This document shows, in pieces, positions 1-6,027 of a stretch of DNA of 12,963 nt. The notes below the pieces were generated by a model. The model was not told the origin of the DNA, did no database searches, and saw nothing but the letters and a program-made list of their open reading frames with translations. Position numbers and translations under genes: made by a program. Positions within the stretch are counted from its first letter, which is position 1; each line of letters starts with the position of its first letter. The stretch comes from Bacteroidales bacterium UBA1757 (GTDB lineage Bacteria > Bacteroidota > Bacteroidia > Bacteroidales > UBA1402): NCBI GenBank assembly GCA_002315625.1, contig DCHH01000059.1, positions 812-13,774 on the forward strand, given 5' to 3'.

Positions 1-86
1 CTGGCATTGTTGTATCTGCCTGTTTTGATGGTTGTAGAGATAAACTCCTCGAAATAAGCTCCGAGTGCAACAGATGTGGTTTTCAT
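1..86 (-). CDS. parD: ParD-family antitoxin, N-terminal part (runs off the left edge)
   Basis: From the ATG at 86-84 the minus strand reads MKTTSVALGAYFEEF..., then ISTTIKTGRYNNA before the window ends (28 codons seen). The TTSVxLGxxFxxFI...xGRYxxA pattern is the N-terminal ribbon-helix-helix region of ParD antitoxins, which bind operator DNA and neutralise a ParE toxin, usually encoded immediately downstream; in other species ParE attacks DNA gyrase. The toxin gene would lie outside this window. The gene has its own promoter rather than depending on the upstream minus-strand gene, which ends 91 nt earlier. Family recognition rests on 28 residues, so the identification is likely but not certain, and whether a functional ParE follows cannot be told. 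Confidence 0.72.
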   Translation of the reverse strand, partial: MKTTSVALGAYFEEFISTTIKTGRYNNA

Positions 87-105
87 AAACGATGTCAATT
101 ACAGC

Positions 106-136
106 GCAAAGTTACCATGGTAAAAAAGCAAGTAAA
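106..136 (-). promoter_or_regulatory. Bacteroides-type promoter of the parD-like gene
   Basis: On the minus strand TAACTTTGC (114-106) matches the Bacteroidota -7 consensus TAnnTTTG exactly. A TTTA (136-133) lies 18 bp upstream as a weak -33 element (consensus TTTG at about 19-21 bp). The ATG at 86 is 19 nt from the -7 box, implying a leader of only about 10-15 nt. Confidence 0.55.
112..123. promoter_or_regulatory. 12-bp perfect palindrome overlapping the parD promoter (possible operator)
   Basis: TTACCATGGTAA is a perfect 12-bp palindrome that shares three bases with the -7 box of the parD-like gene. ParD proteins generally repress their own promoters by binding palindromic or repeated operators, so this is a plausible autoregulatory site. 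A 12-bp palindrome can also arise by chance, and no second copy was seen nearby. Confidence 0.35.
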
Positions 137-177
137 CTCTCAGAAACGGCAGAATATCCCCTAAGAAATAATTGGTT

Positions 178-2819
178 TTAGGGGAGATACCGGACCGAGA
201 GGCGGTGGAGCATGGTGGCGCTGCTGCCACCACGGACTGTGCCGGTGTGTTGGAGGCCGTAGCCGGTGTGTGGAGTGGGGGAGACGGGCGCTGAGAGATG
301 AACCTCGTGCGGAAGGGAGGCGCGCTCTGTCGTGGCCGGACGGTCAGTGGAAGTCCGCGGAGTGGTTGTGGTGACATCGGCTGTCAATGTGCCTTTTTCG
401 GCGCGGAGATGAATGGTGCAGCCGGTCAGGAAACAGGTCGCCGAAACGGATTCCGAAATGGGAGTCACTACCCCGTTGACATACTGTACCAGGGTGAAAT
501 CAACAGCGTTGGCATACTTCGGCGTCCGCTCGATTCGCAGCGCGTAACCCGAAAGGGAACGGGTGTCGAACTTGATGTACAGGTCCATATACTGGCCTGT
601 GGCCGACCCGAAACCCTGAGAAGCAGTTTTGCAGGGATCGACAGACCATACGATATCCATATCGGTGTCGCGACCCTCCGTACCGCCGTCGGAAACCGGC
701 AGTGGCGTGTAGAGAAGCCGTGCCCCTTGGGTGAGTTGCAGAAGACCGGTCCCGACGGCACCGTCCTGCGCAGAGCCGTACCTCCAGCCCTGGTCGGGTT
801 GTGCCGCCCAAGGGTATGCTTTGGTGTCGAGAGGCTTGTAAGCATCAACTGTCCAGAAACCGGGGATGATCTCCAGTTGCGGCGTGGTCGGGAACGACTG
901 GAAATCAGTTTCATAGTCATTTCCCCGCTCTTTGACATCAGCAAGGACAATGGGCTTGGCTGTTATCACTGAAATGCCGTCGCCAGTCAGACTGCGGCTG
1001 TTGCGGGGTTCGACCACTGCCTTGAGAAAGAAACCGACATCGGCACGGGTAAGACGGTAATCGTATTCGGGCCGGTCAAGTCGTGACACGGCAACGGGAA
1101 TATCGCGCGTGCCGGCACCATCCACGCAACGGTACCAGGTAATGACCGAGCAGTCAGTGCGTTCCCTTCCTTCCTGTTTCTCAAGCGTGTAGGAGAGGTG
1201 GGCCGTCCCCTTGCGCAGTTTCAGGGAAAGTGACTTGGAACATCCAGCCGAACCACCGGCCAAGGAGGGCGCTGGGAGTGTCCGTGGAAGAACAGTTACA
1301 ACGGCCGCCCCTTCGATTCCGTCAGGGTGACGCAGCTGAAGCAGACCCTTCACCGGTTCTTCCCCTTCGTTTTGAGCGGAAAGGGTACAGGAATTGTCGT
1401 TTCCTTCAAGCTTGAGTTCATGGCCAAGGGTGGTTGTCCATTGATTTGACAAGGCCCCATGTGAGCCGGCCCCGCGTGAGTCAGCCACAGGAATGTTTCC
1501 AAATCGCAAAAGTGTACCGGTAAAGACAGTTTTAGAAGAGCGGGCCGTTCCGGGTTTAGCCCCCTGAAGCTCATGAGCAGTCTCCAGCACCACCTCATTA
1601 GGCTGGATGCGAAGCATAGTAGGAACAGCCGTATAGTCAGAATGATTGGCCGCACTGGCCATTTCAGTCAGTGATTTCAGCCCCAGCGGGTCCCAATCGT
1701 CGCCACCCCGGGTCAGACCATAGACATTGTAGTAGTCAATCCCCTGAAAAGCAAACTTATAGGCGGCCAAAGCAGGCTTCCCTTCCAGTTGCACAGTAAC
1801 CTCAGCCAAAGCATCATTCGTACCGTTGAAGCGGACCGGACGCCCGTTCAGTGTGATATTGTACTGATAACAGCGGAGTGAAGGGTGCGGATATCGGGTC
1901 CATTCCAGACGGAGGTTGTCGTCGGGCGTTCCGTCGGGATGACTATGGAGGAAACGGCAGTCAATCAGGGTGACGGGATTGCCTACTTTGGTCATGTACT
2001 GCACCTTGGATGTGTAAATCCGGAAATCACAGTCGAGGAAGACCGCCCCTGTGCCGTAGGTGCTGTAGAATGGTTTTGAACTGTAGAAATCCATCGTGCA
2101 CCCCAAAAATATGGCCGAACCGGGGAGGGCATCGTCGCCGCAGGCTATGTGGCAGCGAGAGAACAGGGCACGCCGGCTTCCCGAAAACGGACAGGCGTTC
2201 AGGCGGCTGATAAATGCACAGTTTTCGCAATATACCCGGTCGCTGTTGCAGACAATCAGCTGCGACTGGGTAATGGACGAAGTGCGCATCGGACGGTTCT
2301 GGAGAGTGTCGTAGGGAAATATCAGATCTACATTGCAGTAATTTCCGAAGGTGATGTTGCGGCAGGTAATGTCATTGCCTGTCAGATGCATCATTGTGAA
2401 ATTCCCTTCCGCACCGGCCATTTGACCACGGTTTACGGCCACTACCACATTGTCCTTGTTTTCATCCAAGCCGATGAGATTCAAGTGGTTGCATGAAACC
2501 TCCACGCCGTATGGCATTGTTCCGTTGTCAGAACGGCGGATTTGCGGGTCGTCGGGGTCATCAAGCCAGTGTACACCGGGCATCAGATAAACCGTCATAG
2601 GCTCTTCGGCGGTTCCGTCCTCCACCTTGGACAGGGCTTCCTTCAAACTGGAAAATATATAAGGAGAGTCGCTTTCCCCCTCCAGATATGGATTTACGAG
2701 GAATGTCCGTGGGCCGGACTGCAAGTCTTTCACCGGCGTCTGAGCAGCAGCGGCTCCTCCAAAAAGCAGCAATGCCACTACACAGACCGCTTTTGCCCCC
2801 TTAAAGGATGGCTTTTCAT
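178..2819 (-). other. Secreted half: pectinesterase-like right-handed beta-helix protein with C-terminal beta domains (about 880 residues if the frame is restored)
   Basis: With one base restored near 2805 the gene would start at ATG 2819-2817 and read MKSHPFKGAKAVCVVALLLF, then GGAAAAQ, a good signal peptide with cleavage about A26/Q27. Residues about 37-330 resemble pectin methylesterase/pectin-lyase-fold proteins: repeated short strands with conserved Asn and Cys steps (VYCENCAF, ALFSRCHIACGDDAL, SAIFLGCTMDFYSSKPF, AVFLDCDFRI, VTLIDCRF). The CHIACGDDAL...AIFLGC stretch resembles the pectinesterase core, but the family's usual catalytic pattern is altered, so the activity is uncertain; the many Cys along the helix are notable. 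Residues about 400-640 look like Ig-type beta modules, and about 655-880 like a jelly-roll lectin-type domain. It is probably periplasmic or exported; no lipobox is seen. Confidence 0.6.
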
Positions 2820-3972
2820 AGCGGTGGCAGAAGATGGAGTAGGCGGCGACACCGATAAGGGCGGCAGCAGCACCGATAAGCGGCGGATAATGGAACGTCG
2901 TAGGAACGGACTCGTCGATGGGAAGGCCTCCCAGCCAGGCGCCGAGGGCATTGCCCAGACTGAACGCAATCTGGACGAAAGCGCCGCCAAAGAGTTCGCC
3001 ACCCTTGCTGAAGCGGAACAGCAGATTCTGCTGGGGCGGTGAAACGGCAAACAGCGAGGCGCATGTAAGGAATAAAAGAGGTATCTGGCACCATTTCCAT
3101 TGGGCCGTCAGGGCAATCAGCAGCAGGAACAGGCACATGGCCAGGTCGATGCCGCGACCCGTATGTCCGGGGCCGAAACGGTCGGCCAGTTTGCCGCCGA
3201 GAAGGTTGCCGGCGAACATTCCCGCGCCGCAGAGCACCATCATCACCGACAGCCATGAAAGTGGAACCCCCGAGAGGAGGGTCAGCGTCGGGGAAACGTA
3301 ACTGTACCAGGCAAAAATAGCGCAGTTGCCCATGATGGTGGCCACGAGAATAAGCCATGGGGCGGGATGTCTGGCAAATTCCAGAGTATTGCGCAGACCG
3401 TGGTCGGGGAGAGGCTCAAGATAGGGCATCCATTTGAGAATGGCCCCCATGGCCAGCAGGTCGCAAAGGCAGGCAGTCCCGAAAACGAGCCGCCAACTGT
3501 ACAGATTCGAAAGGAATGTCCCCACCGGTATCCCCACCAGGTTGGCAATGGTCATGCCGGAGATTATCATCGAAATGGCGAAGGTCGATTTGCCGGCCGG
3601 GGCGAGGCGGTTTGCAATGATGGTCGCCAGGCTGAAATATGCGCCGTGGGGAAGTCCGCCGATAAAGCGGATGAACATCATCAGGTAGTATCCCTTAAGA
3701 CTGGCAGGACATATCGTCATAGAAAGTGTCGAAAAAATCATAATCGACACCAGAATGTAGAGAATCGATTTCAGCGGTTTCTTGCGCAGAAGAAGGGCAA
3801 CGAGCGGTGCCCCGGTACATACTCCCAGCGCGTATGCCGAGATGAAATGCCCCGCCTGTGTTACCGTGATTCCAAAATCGTCTGCCAGAAAGGGGAGAAG
3901 CCCCATCATGGAATATTCGGTCATCCCGATGCCGAATGTCCCCAGTGCCAATGCCAGAAATGCCTTATTCAT
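178..3972 (-). CDS. AraJ-like MFS exporter fused in frame to a secreted pectinesterase-like beta-helix protein (probable frameshift fusion)
   Basis: One uninterrupted frame of 1264 codons from ATG at 3972-3970 to TAA at 180-178. The frame could be extended two codons to a TTG at 3978, but the ATG gives the N-terminus MNKAFLALALGTFG, which lines up with AraJ, so ATG is preferred. Residues 1-390 are a complete 12-helix MFS transporter. Residues from about 391 on begin with a hydrophobic segment ending AAAAQ that looks like a signal peptide of a separate protein, followed by a beta-helix enzyme and C-terminal beta domains. Such a fusion is not typical, and the junction carries the marks of a single-base loss joining two overlapping genes (see the junction entry). 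If translated as one chain, the hydrophobic segment would act as a thirteenth membrane helix and put the enzyme part in the periplasm. The two halves are described separately. Confidence 0.7.
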   Translation of the reverse strand: MNKAFLALALGTFGIGMTEYSMMGLLPFLADDFGITVTQAGHFISAYALGVCTGAPLVALLLRKKPLKSILYILVSIMIFSTLSMTICPASLKGYYLMMFIRFIGGLPHGAYFSLATIIANRLAPAGKSTFAISMIISGMTIANLVGIPVGTFLSNLYSWRLVFGTACLCDLLAMGAILKWMPYLEPLPDHGLRNTLEFARHPAPWLILVATIMGNCAIFAWYSYVSPTLTLLSGVPLSWLSVMMVLCGAGMFAGNLLGGKLADRFGPGHTGRGIDLAMCLFLLLIALTAQWKWCQIPLLFLTCASLFAVSPPQQNLLFRFSKGGELFGGAFVQIAFSLGNALGAWLGGLPIDESVPTTFHYPPLIGAAAALIGVAAYSIFCHRYEKPSFKGAKAVCVVALLLFGGAAAAQTPVKDLQSGPRTFLVNPYLEGESDSPYIFSSLKEALSKVEDGTAEEPMTVYLMPGVHWLDDPDDPQIRRSDNGTMPYGVEVSCNHLNLIGLDENKDNVVVAVNRGQMAGAEGNFTMMHLTGNDITCRNITFGNYCNVDLIFPYDTLQNRPMRTSSITQSQLIVCNSDRVYCENCAFISRLNACPFSGSRRALFSRCHIACGDDALPGSAIFLGCTMDFYSSKPFYSTYGTGAVFLDCDFRIYTSKVQYMTKVGNPVTLIDCRFLHSHPDGTPDDNLRLEWTRYPHPSLRCYQYNITLNGRPVRFNGTNDALAEVTVQLEGKPALAAYKFAFQGIDYYNVYGLTRGGDDWDPLGLKSLTEMASAANHSDYTAVPTMLRIQPNEVVLETAHELQGAKPGTARSSKTVFTGTLLRFGNIPVADSRGAGSHGALSNQWTTTLGHELKLEGNDNSCTLSAQNEGEEPVKGLLQLRHPDGIEGAAVVTVLPRTLPAPSLAGGSAGCSKSLSLKLRKGTAHLSYTLEKQEGRERTDCSVITWYRCVDGAGTRDIPVAVSRLDRPEYDYRLTRADVGFFLKAVVEPRNSRSLTGDGISVITAKPIVLADVKERGNDYETDFQSFPTTPQLEIIPGFWTVDAYKPLDTKAYPWAAQPDQGWRYGSAQDGAVGTGLLQLTQGARLLYTPLPVSDGGTEGRDTDMDIVWSVDPCKTASQGFGSATGQYMDLYIKFDTRSLSGYALRIERTPKYANAVDFTLVQYVNGVVTPISESVSATCFLTGCTIHLRAEKGTLTADVTTTTPRTSTDRPATTERASLPHEVHLSAPVSPTPHTGYGLQHTGTVRGGSSATMLHRLSVRYLP
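2800..2819 (-). other. Junction where two overlapping genes appear joined by a 1-nt deletion
   Basis: The minus strand here reads ATGAAAAGCCATCCTTTAAG. In the transporter frame this is YEKPSFKG..., with no stop. If TTT were TTTT, the transporter frame would end PSF-TAA, at AraJ length, and the ATG in the +1 frame would read MKSHPFKGAKAVCVV..., running directly into the signal peptide of the secreted half. As written, that ATG frame ends after 13 codons at a TAG (2780-2778). One inserted T therefore repairs both genes at once and gives a 20-nt ATG...TAA overlap. It could be a real mutation, an assembly or sequencing error, or a ribosomal slippage site; the tract is only three T long. Confidence 0.7.
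2803..3972 (-). other. Transporter half: AraJ-like DHA1-type MFS drug/sugar efflux protein (390 residues)
   Basis: Inner-membrane major facilitator predicted to export small molecules by proton antiport. The sequence closely follows E. coli AraJ by eye: LALGTFGIGMTEYSMMG near the start, GHFISAYALGVCTGAPLVAL (TM2), the FIRFIGGLPHGAYF segment (TM4), SGMTIANLVGIPVGTFLS (the TM5 antiporter-type motif), PAPWLIL...GNCAIFAWYSYV, and FSLGNALGAWLGG near the end. Twelve hydrophobic segments can be counted. AraJ and relatives are about 390-400 residues, so ending at F390 is the expected length. The substrate is not known; AraJ is arabinose-induced in E. coli but its physiological substrate is unclear. 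Here it sits next to a secreted carbohydrate-type protein, which hints at, but does not show, a link to sugar metabolism. The end at 2803 is inferred from homology; the frame as written has no stop there. Confidence 0.82.
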
Positions 3973-4135
3973 TTTCAATTGTTCAAGTCGTCTGGAAATA
4001 TGTCGAATGAAATATTGCCGTGCGAAATTACTAAAAATACGGCAAGAGCGTGTTCCTTTCCAAATATTGATTATCTCTACGGCAAAATAACTGCGGATTT
4101 TTCAAAGCCGTCTGCTGTACCTTAATTCGGAAATC

Positions 4136-4393
4136 ATGAGCGCTATCGAAAAGAAATCACAGAAAATTCTGGTTCCGCTGGCATTTGTCGGCCTTATGTT
4201 CTTCTCTTTGGGCTTTGCCCTGGGAATCAACTCGTTCCTTATGCCGGTGCTGCGCAACTCGCTGAGTGCCACTGGTGCACAGTCCAATCTGCTGCTTGCA
4301 GCCACATTCCTGCCGTTCATCATCTTCGGCATCCCCTGCTTCCTCTTCATCCTCTGGAACGGCTTCTGGGGCTACAAAATCCGCAAGCGCTGA
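4136..4393 (+). pseudogene. Truncated sugar MFS transporter (glucose/galactose/fucose permease type), N-terminal stump
   Basis: An 85-residue frame, MSAIEKKSQKILVPLAFVGL and on, with FFSLGFALGINSFLMPVLR and LLLAATFLPFIIFGIP. This is the start (TM1 and TM2) of the FHS-type sugar:proton symporters common in Bacteroides, which are about 400 residues. After FGIP the expected loop (A-G-x-x-I-x-R-x-G-Y-K) is scrambled to CFLFILWNGFWGYKIRKR and a TGA follows at 4391-4393. The remaining ten helices are not found downstream, where the HTH gene begins, convergent and only 6 nt away. The start codon and coding character are intact, so a short peptide could still be made, but it could not be a working transporter. 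It probably marks a recombination breakpoint. Confidence 0.6.
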
Positions 4394-4399
4394 CTGAGG

Positions 4400-5011
4400 C
4401 TAAAGATGAAGCGCTCGCTGCAGGTGGCGGATTGTCCGGTACTCTGCGCGTTGGGGGTCGATGGTACCCTGTTCGTATGCACGGATAAGGCGGATGGGGA
4501 CGCCTGACTTTTCAGAGAGTTCCGCCTGAGTCATCCCGTTCAGCTTTCGGGACTTTTTTAACCAGGATGTGGCAGACCATTGTTGGTATTGCCTGTCTGC
4601 AATCTCTACGAATACGGAAATGTCAGCTTCGTGAAGGGGAAAATACATTGCCGTAACCTGTTCAAGGTTGAGGCCGGCATCCGACATCTCCTGAAAGGAA
4701 TAACCTCTCGCCCACTGATAATAGGCCAAAGTCCATCCGGCCCAGTATTGTGGGGAAGAAATGGAGACCATTCCGTCACAGCTCCCGACATCATTCCCTG
4801 ATTTCTGCATGACCATACATGCCAGCTCTATACCTGAATGCCCTGCCACTATGTCTGGAGCACCGGCTCCGAAGCGGTCGGCTGCCCCGCTTGAAAGGAA
4901 TCTGGACCATAATTCCGGCTCGGATAATCCAAGTCTGTTCACGCCATAGTCTGCCATGGCTCCGAGATTTTCCATGGCATCTTCCAGATAAGTCTTATCG
5001 TAAGCGTTCAT
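4400..5011 (-). CDS. XRE-type helix-turn-helix protein, probable antitoxin/repressor partner of the DUF3990 gene
   Basis: 203 residues from ATG 5011-5009; an upstream in-frame ATG at 5044 lies deep inside the preceding gene and gives an unlikely N-terminus, so 5011 is preferred. Residues 1-145 form an alpha-helical domain of unknown function (YLEDAMENLGAMADYGV, SGIELACMVM, YWAGWTLAYYQWARGYSFQE, FPLHEADISVF), a pattern I recall from HTH proteins encoded next to DUF3990 genes in Firmicutes and Bacteroidota. Residues about 150-200 are an XRE HTH: RKLNGMTQAELSEKSGVPIR, then LIRAYEQGTIDP. It overlaps the upstream DUF3990 gene by 17 nt (4995-5011), implying translational coupling. The likely role is to neutralise the partner and repress the shared promoter at 5693-5726, where a palindrome lies. 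Function is inferred, not demonstrated. Confidence 0.75.
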   Translation of the reverse strand: MNAYDKTYLEDAMENLGAMADYGVNRLGLSEPELWSRFLSSGAADRFGAGAPDIVAGHSGIELACMVMQKSGNDVGSCDGMVSISSPQYWAGWTLAYYQWARGYSFQEMSDAGLNLEQVTAMYFPLHEADISVFVEIADRQYQQWSATSWLKKSRKLNGMTQAELSEKSGVPIRLIRAYEQGTIDPQRAEYRTIRHLQRALHL

Positions 5012-5669
5012 CGTCGTTTCCCCATTGTTGTCTGAGAATATCAATCATATAGATGTCATCGGCGGCCCGGCTTTGTGCGGAGAGCAGTTTTATGTAATCC
5101 TCTCTTGCCCGTAAATCACGGGCACTGCGCCGGATGAAAAATTCCTGTCCGTTTGCCGGAATTGCCTGCTCAAATGTGAGAGAATCAAACCCCTTCTGGC
5201 TTTTGATACAATACTGCTGGCCGAGTTTGCCCAGACGCATCGCTTCCGAAAGGGAGCGCAGTGAAATGGTTCCATTGAGAAAGGCTTTGGCGAAGGAAAA
5301 GTACGAATCGTCGGCACGGTATCCCACAATTATGTCCTTGTCTTTATATGATGGGAGAAAAGTCGAAATCATGTACTCGCGTGCTTCCTGGGCAAGAGGA
5401 CTGCTGATTTCAAATATCCTGTTTTCCAGAAGAATCGCCAGCCAGTTGAGAATGTGCCACTTGCTTTCGGTCAAATCCAGCACGGAAAGACCTTCGGACA
5501 CTATTGAATACTGGTTTGCAAAACCATTTGCCGGCATCCTGCATGCCCATTCCTTTGCCAAATCGAGGTTTTCGGTGCAATAAAACCCCAACCCATAGTC
5601 ATTGTGCGGATTGCCGGTCCCGAATTTCGGTTTCCCCACTACGACGGTCGAACCATGAAACAACTGCAT
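4995..5669 (-). CDS. DUF3990-family protein, ADP-ribosyltransferase-like putative toxin
   Basis: 224 residues. The N-terminus LFHGSTVVV, followed by DYGLGFYCTENLDLAKEWA (residues 25-43), is the signature of DUF3990, a family I recall as related in fold to ADP-ribosyltransferases. H5 of FHGS and Y30 of GFYCT would fit the His and Tyr of an H-Y-[Q/E] NAD-binding site; the third residue may be Q151 or Q152 in LGQQYCIKS. DIIVGYRADDSYFSFAKAFLNGTISL (residues 112-137) is the other conserved block. No signal peptide or membrane segment, so it should be cytoplasmic. It is first in a two-gene operon, with its own strong promoter, and overlaps the HTH gene. The pair looks like a type II toxin-antitoxin module with the toxin first. 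The target is unknown; a modifying enzyme with another role remains possible. Confidence 0.75.
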   Translation of the reverse strand: MQLFHGSTVVVGKPKFGTGNPHNDYGLGFYCTENLDLAKEWACRMPANGFANQYSIVSEGLSVLDLTESKWHILNWLAILLENRIFEISSPLAQEAREYMISTFLPSYKDKDIIVGYRADDSYFSFAKAFLNGTISLRSLSEAMRLGKLGQQYCIKSQKGFDSLTFEQAIPANGQEFFIRRSARDLRAREDYIKLLSAQSRAADDIYMIDILRQQWGNDDERLR

Positions 5670-5672
5670 AAT

Positions 5673-5692
5673 AGTAACATTATAATGTCACT
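5673..5692. promoter_or_regulatory. 20-bp imperfect palindrome, probable operator of the DUF3990-HTH module
   Basis: AGTAACATTATAATGTCACT is a near-perfect inverted repeat: nine of ten base pairs match (the single mismatch is 5676/5689) around a perfect 12-bp core ACATTATAATGT. It lies directly between the -7 box (5701-5693) and the ATG at 5669, over the expected transcription start, where a bound XRE repressor would block initiation. Confidence 0.6.
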
Positions 5693-5726
5693 GCAAAGGT
5701 ATATAGTTTTGACCCAAAATACCAAA
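5693..5726 (-). promoter_or_regulatory. Bacteroides-type promoter of the DUF3990-HTH operon
   Basis: On the minus strand TTTG (5726-5723) is followed after 21 bp by TACCTTTGC (5701-5693). Both match the Bacteroidota -33 and -7 consensus exactly and the spacing is in the normal range. The ATG lies 23 nt beyond the -7 box, so the leader is short and consists almost entirely of the palindrome. Confidence 0.7.
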
Positions 5727-5771
5727 TTTATCCTTCAAAATAATGTTCGCGGGTCAACCTAGCATCTCCAA

Positions 5772-5946
5772 TTACGATATGAAAGTGCCGAAAAGCGTTA
5801 TCTGACTACCAATGCAATATTTGAATACCAATACGAACTAGGCTAAAGGAGCGAACGGGAAAAGAACGAACGAAAATAAAAGAATCCCGGTTGAGGTCAT
5901 TGCCGAATGTACTGGAATGCCTGTTGAGGAAATTCAGAAGCTGTAA
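5772..5946 (+). pseudogene. Decayed C-terminal remnant resembling Rpn/PD-(D/E)XK nuclease-transposase proteins
   Basis: No intact gene lies in 5727-6027. Two fragments in different plus-strand frames can be read. The first, 5772-5846, gives LRYESAEKRYLTTNAIFEYQ then YELG and a stop. The second, 5842-5946, ends VIAECTGMPVEEIQKL and TAA. That ending is like the closing helix of the Bacteroides Rpn / PD-(D/E)XK transposase-family proteins, which typically end in a G-L-x-x-E-E-I-x-x-L pattern preceded by a charged, Glu/Lys/Gly-rich linker, as seen here. One frameshift separates the fragments, and everything upstream is gone. This is a recognition from memory on a short stretch. The rest of the gap (5947-6027) holds only A/T-rich spacer and a weak 6-bp inverted repeat. 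Confidence 0.4.
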
Positions 5947-6027
5947 GAAATAAGTCTTGATACCGGTGTTGCGGTTTTGCTGTAGTCGGGGCCAACGGTA
6001 TAAGTGAAAAGAATGAAAAAGAGACGT

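Noticed and set aside
298..972. Long open frame on the plus strand, antisense to the beta-helix gene
   Set aside because: Arg/Gly-rich composition, no recognisable domain, and it lies wholly inside a better supported gene; a shadow frame.
3970..3978. TTG start two codons before the ATG of the MFS gene
   Set aside because: ATG at 3972 matches the AraJ N-terminus and is the commoner start; the TTG adds only Met-Lys.
3367..4125. 252-codon plus-strand frame opposite the MFS gene
   Set aside because: Mirror of transmembrane coding sequence with a Lys/Arg/His/Cys-rich product and no family resemblance; its end also lies in the intergenic spacer.
5960..6001. Inverted repeat ATACCG / CGGTAT downstream of GH20 as a terminator
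   Set aside because: Only a 6-bp stem with a 30-base loop and no following T-run on the minus strand; too weak to call.
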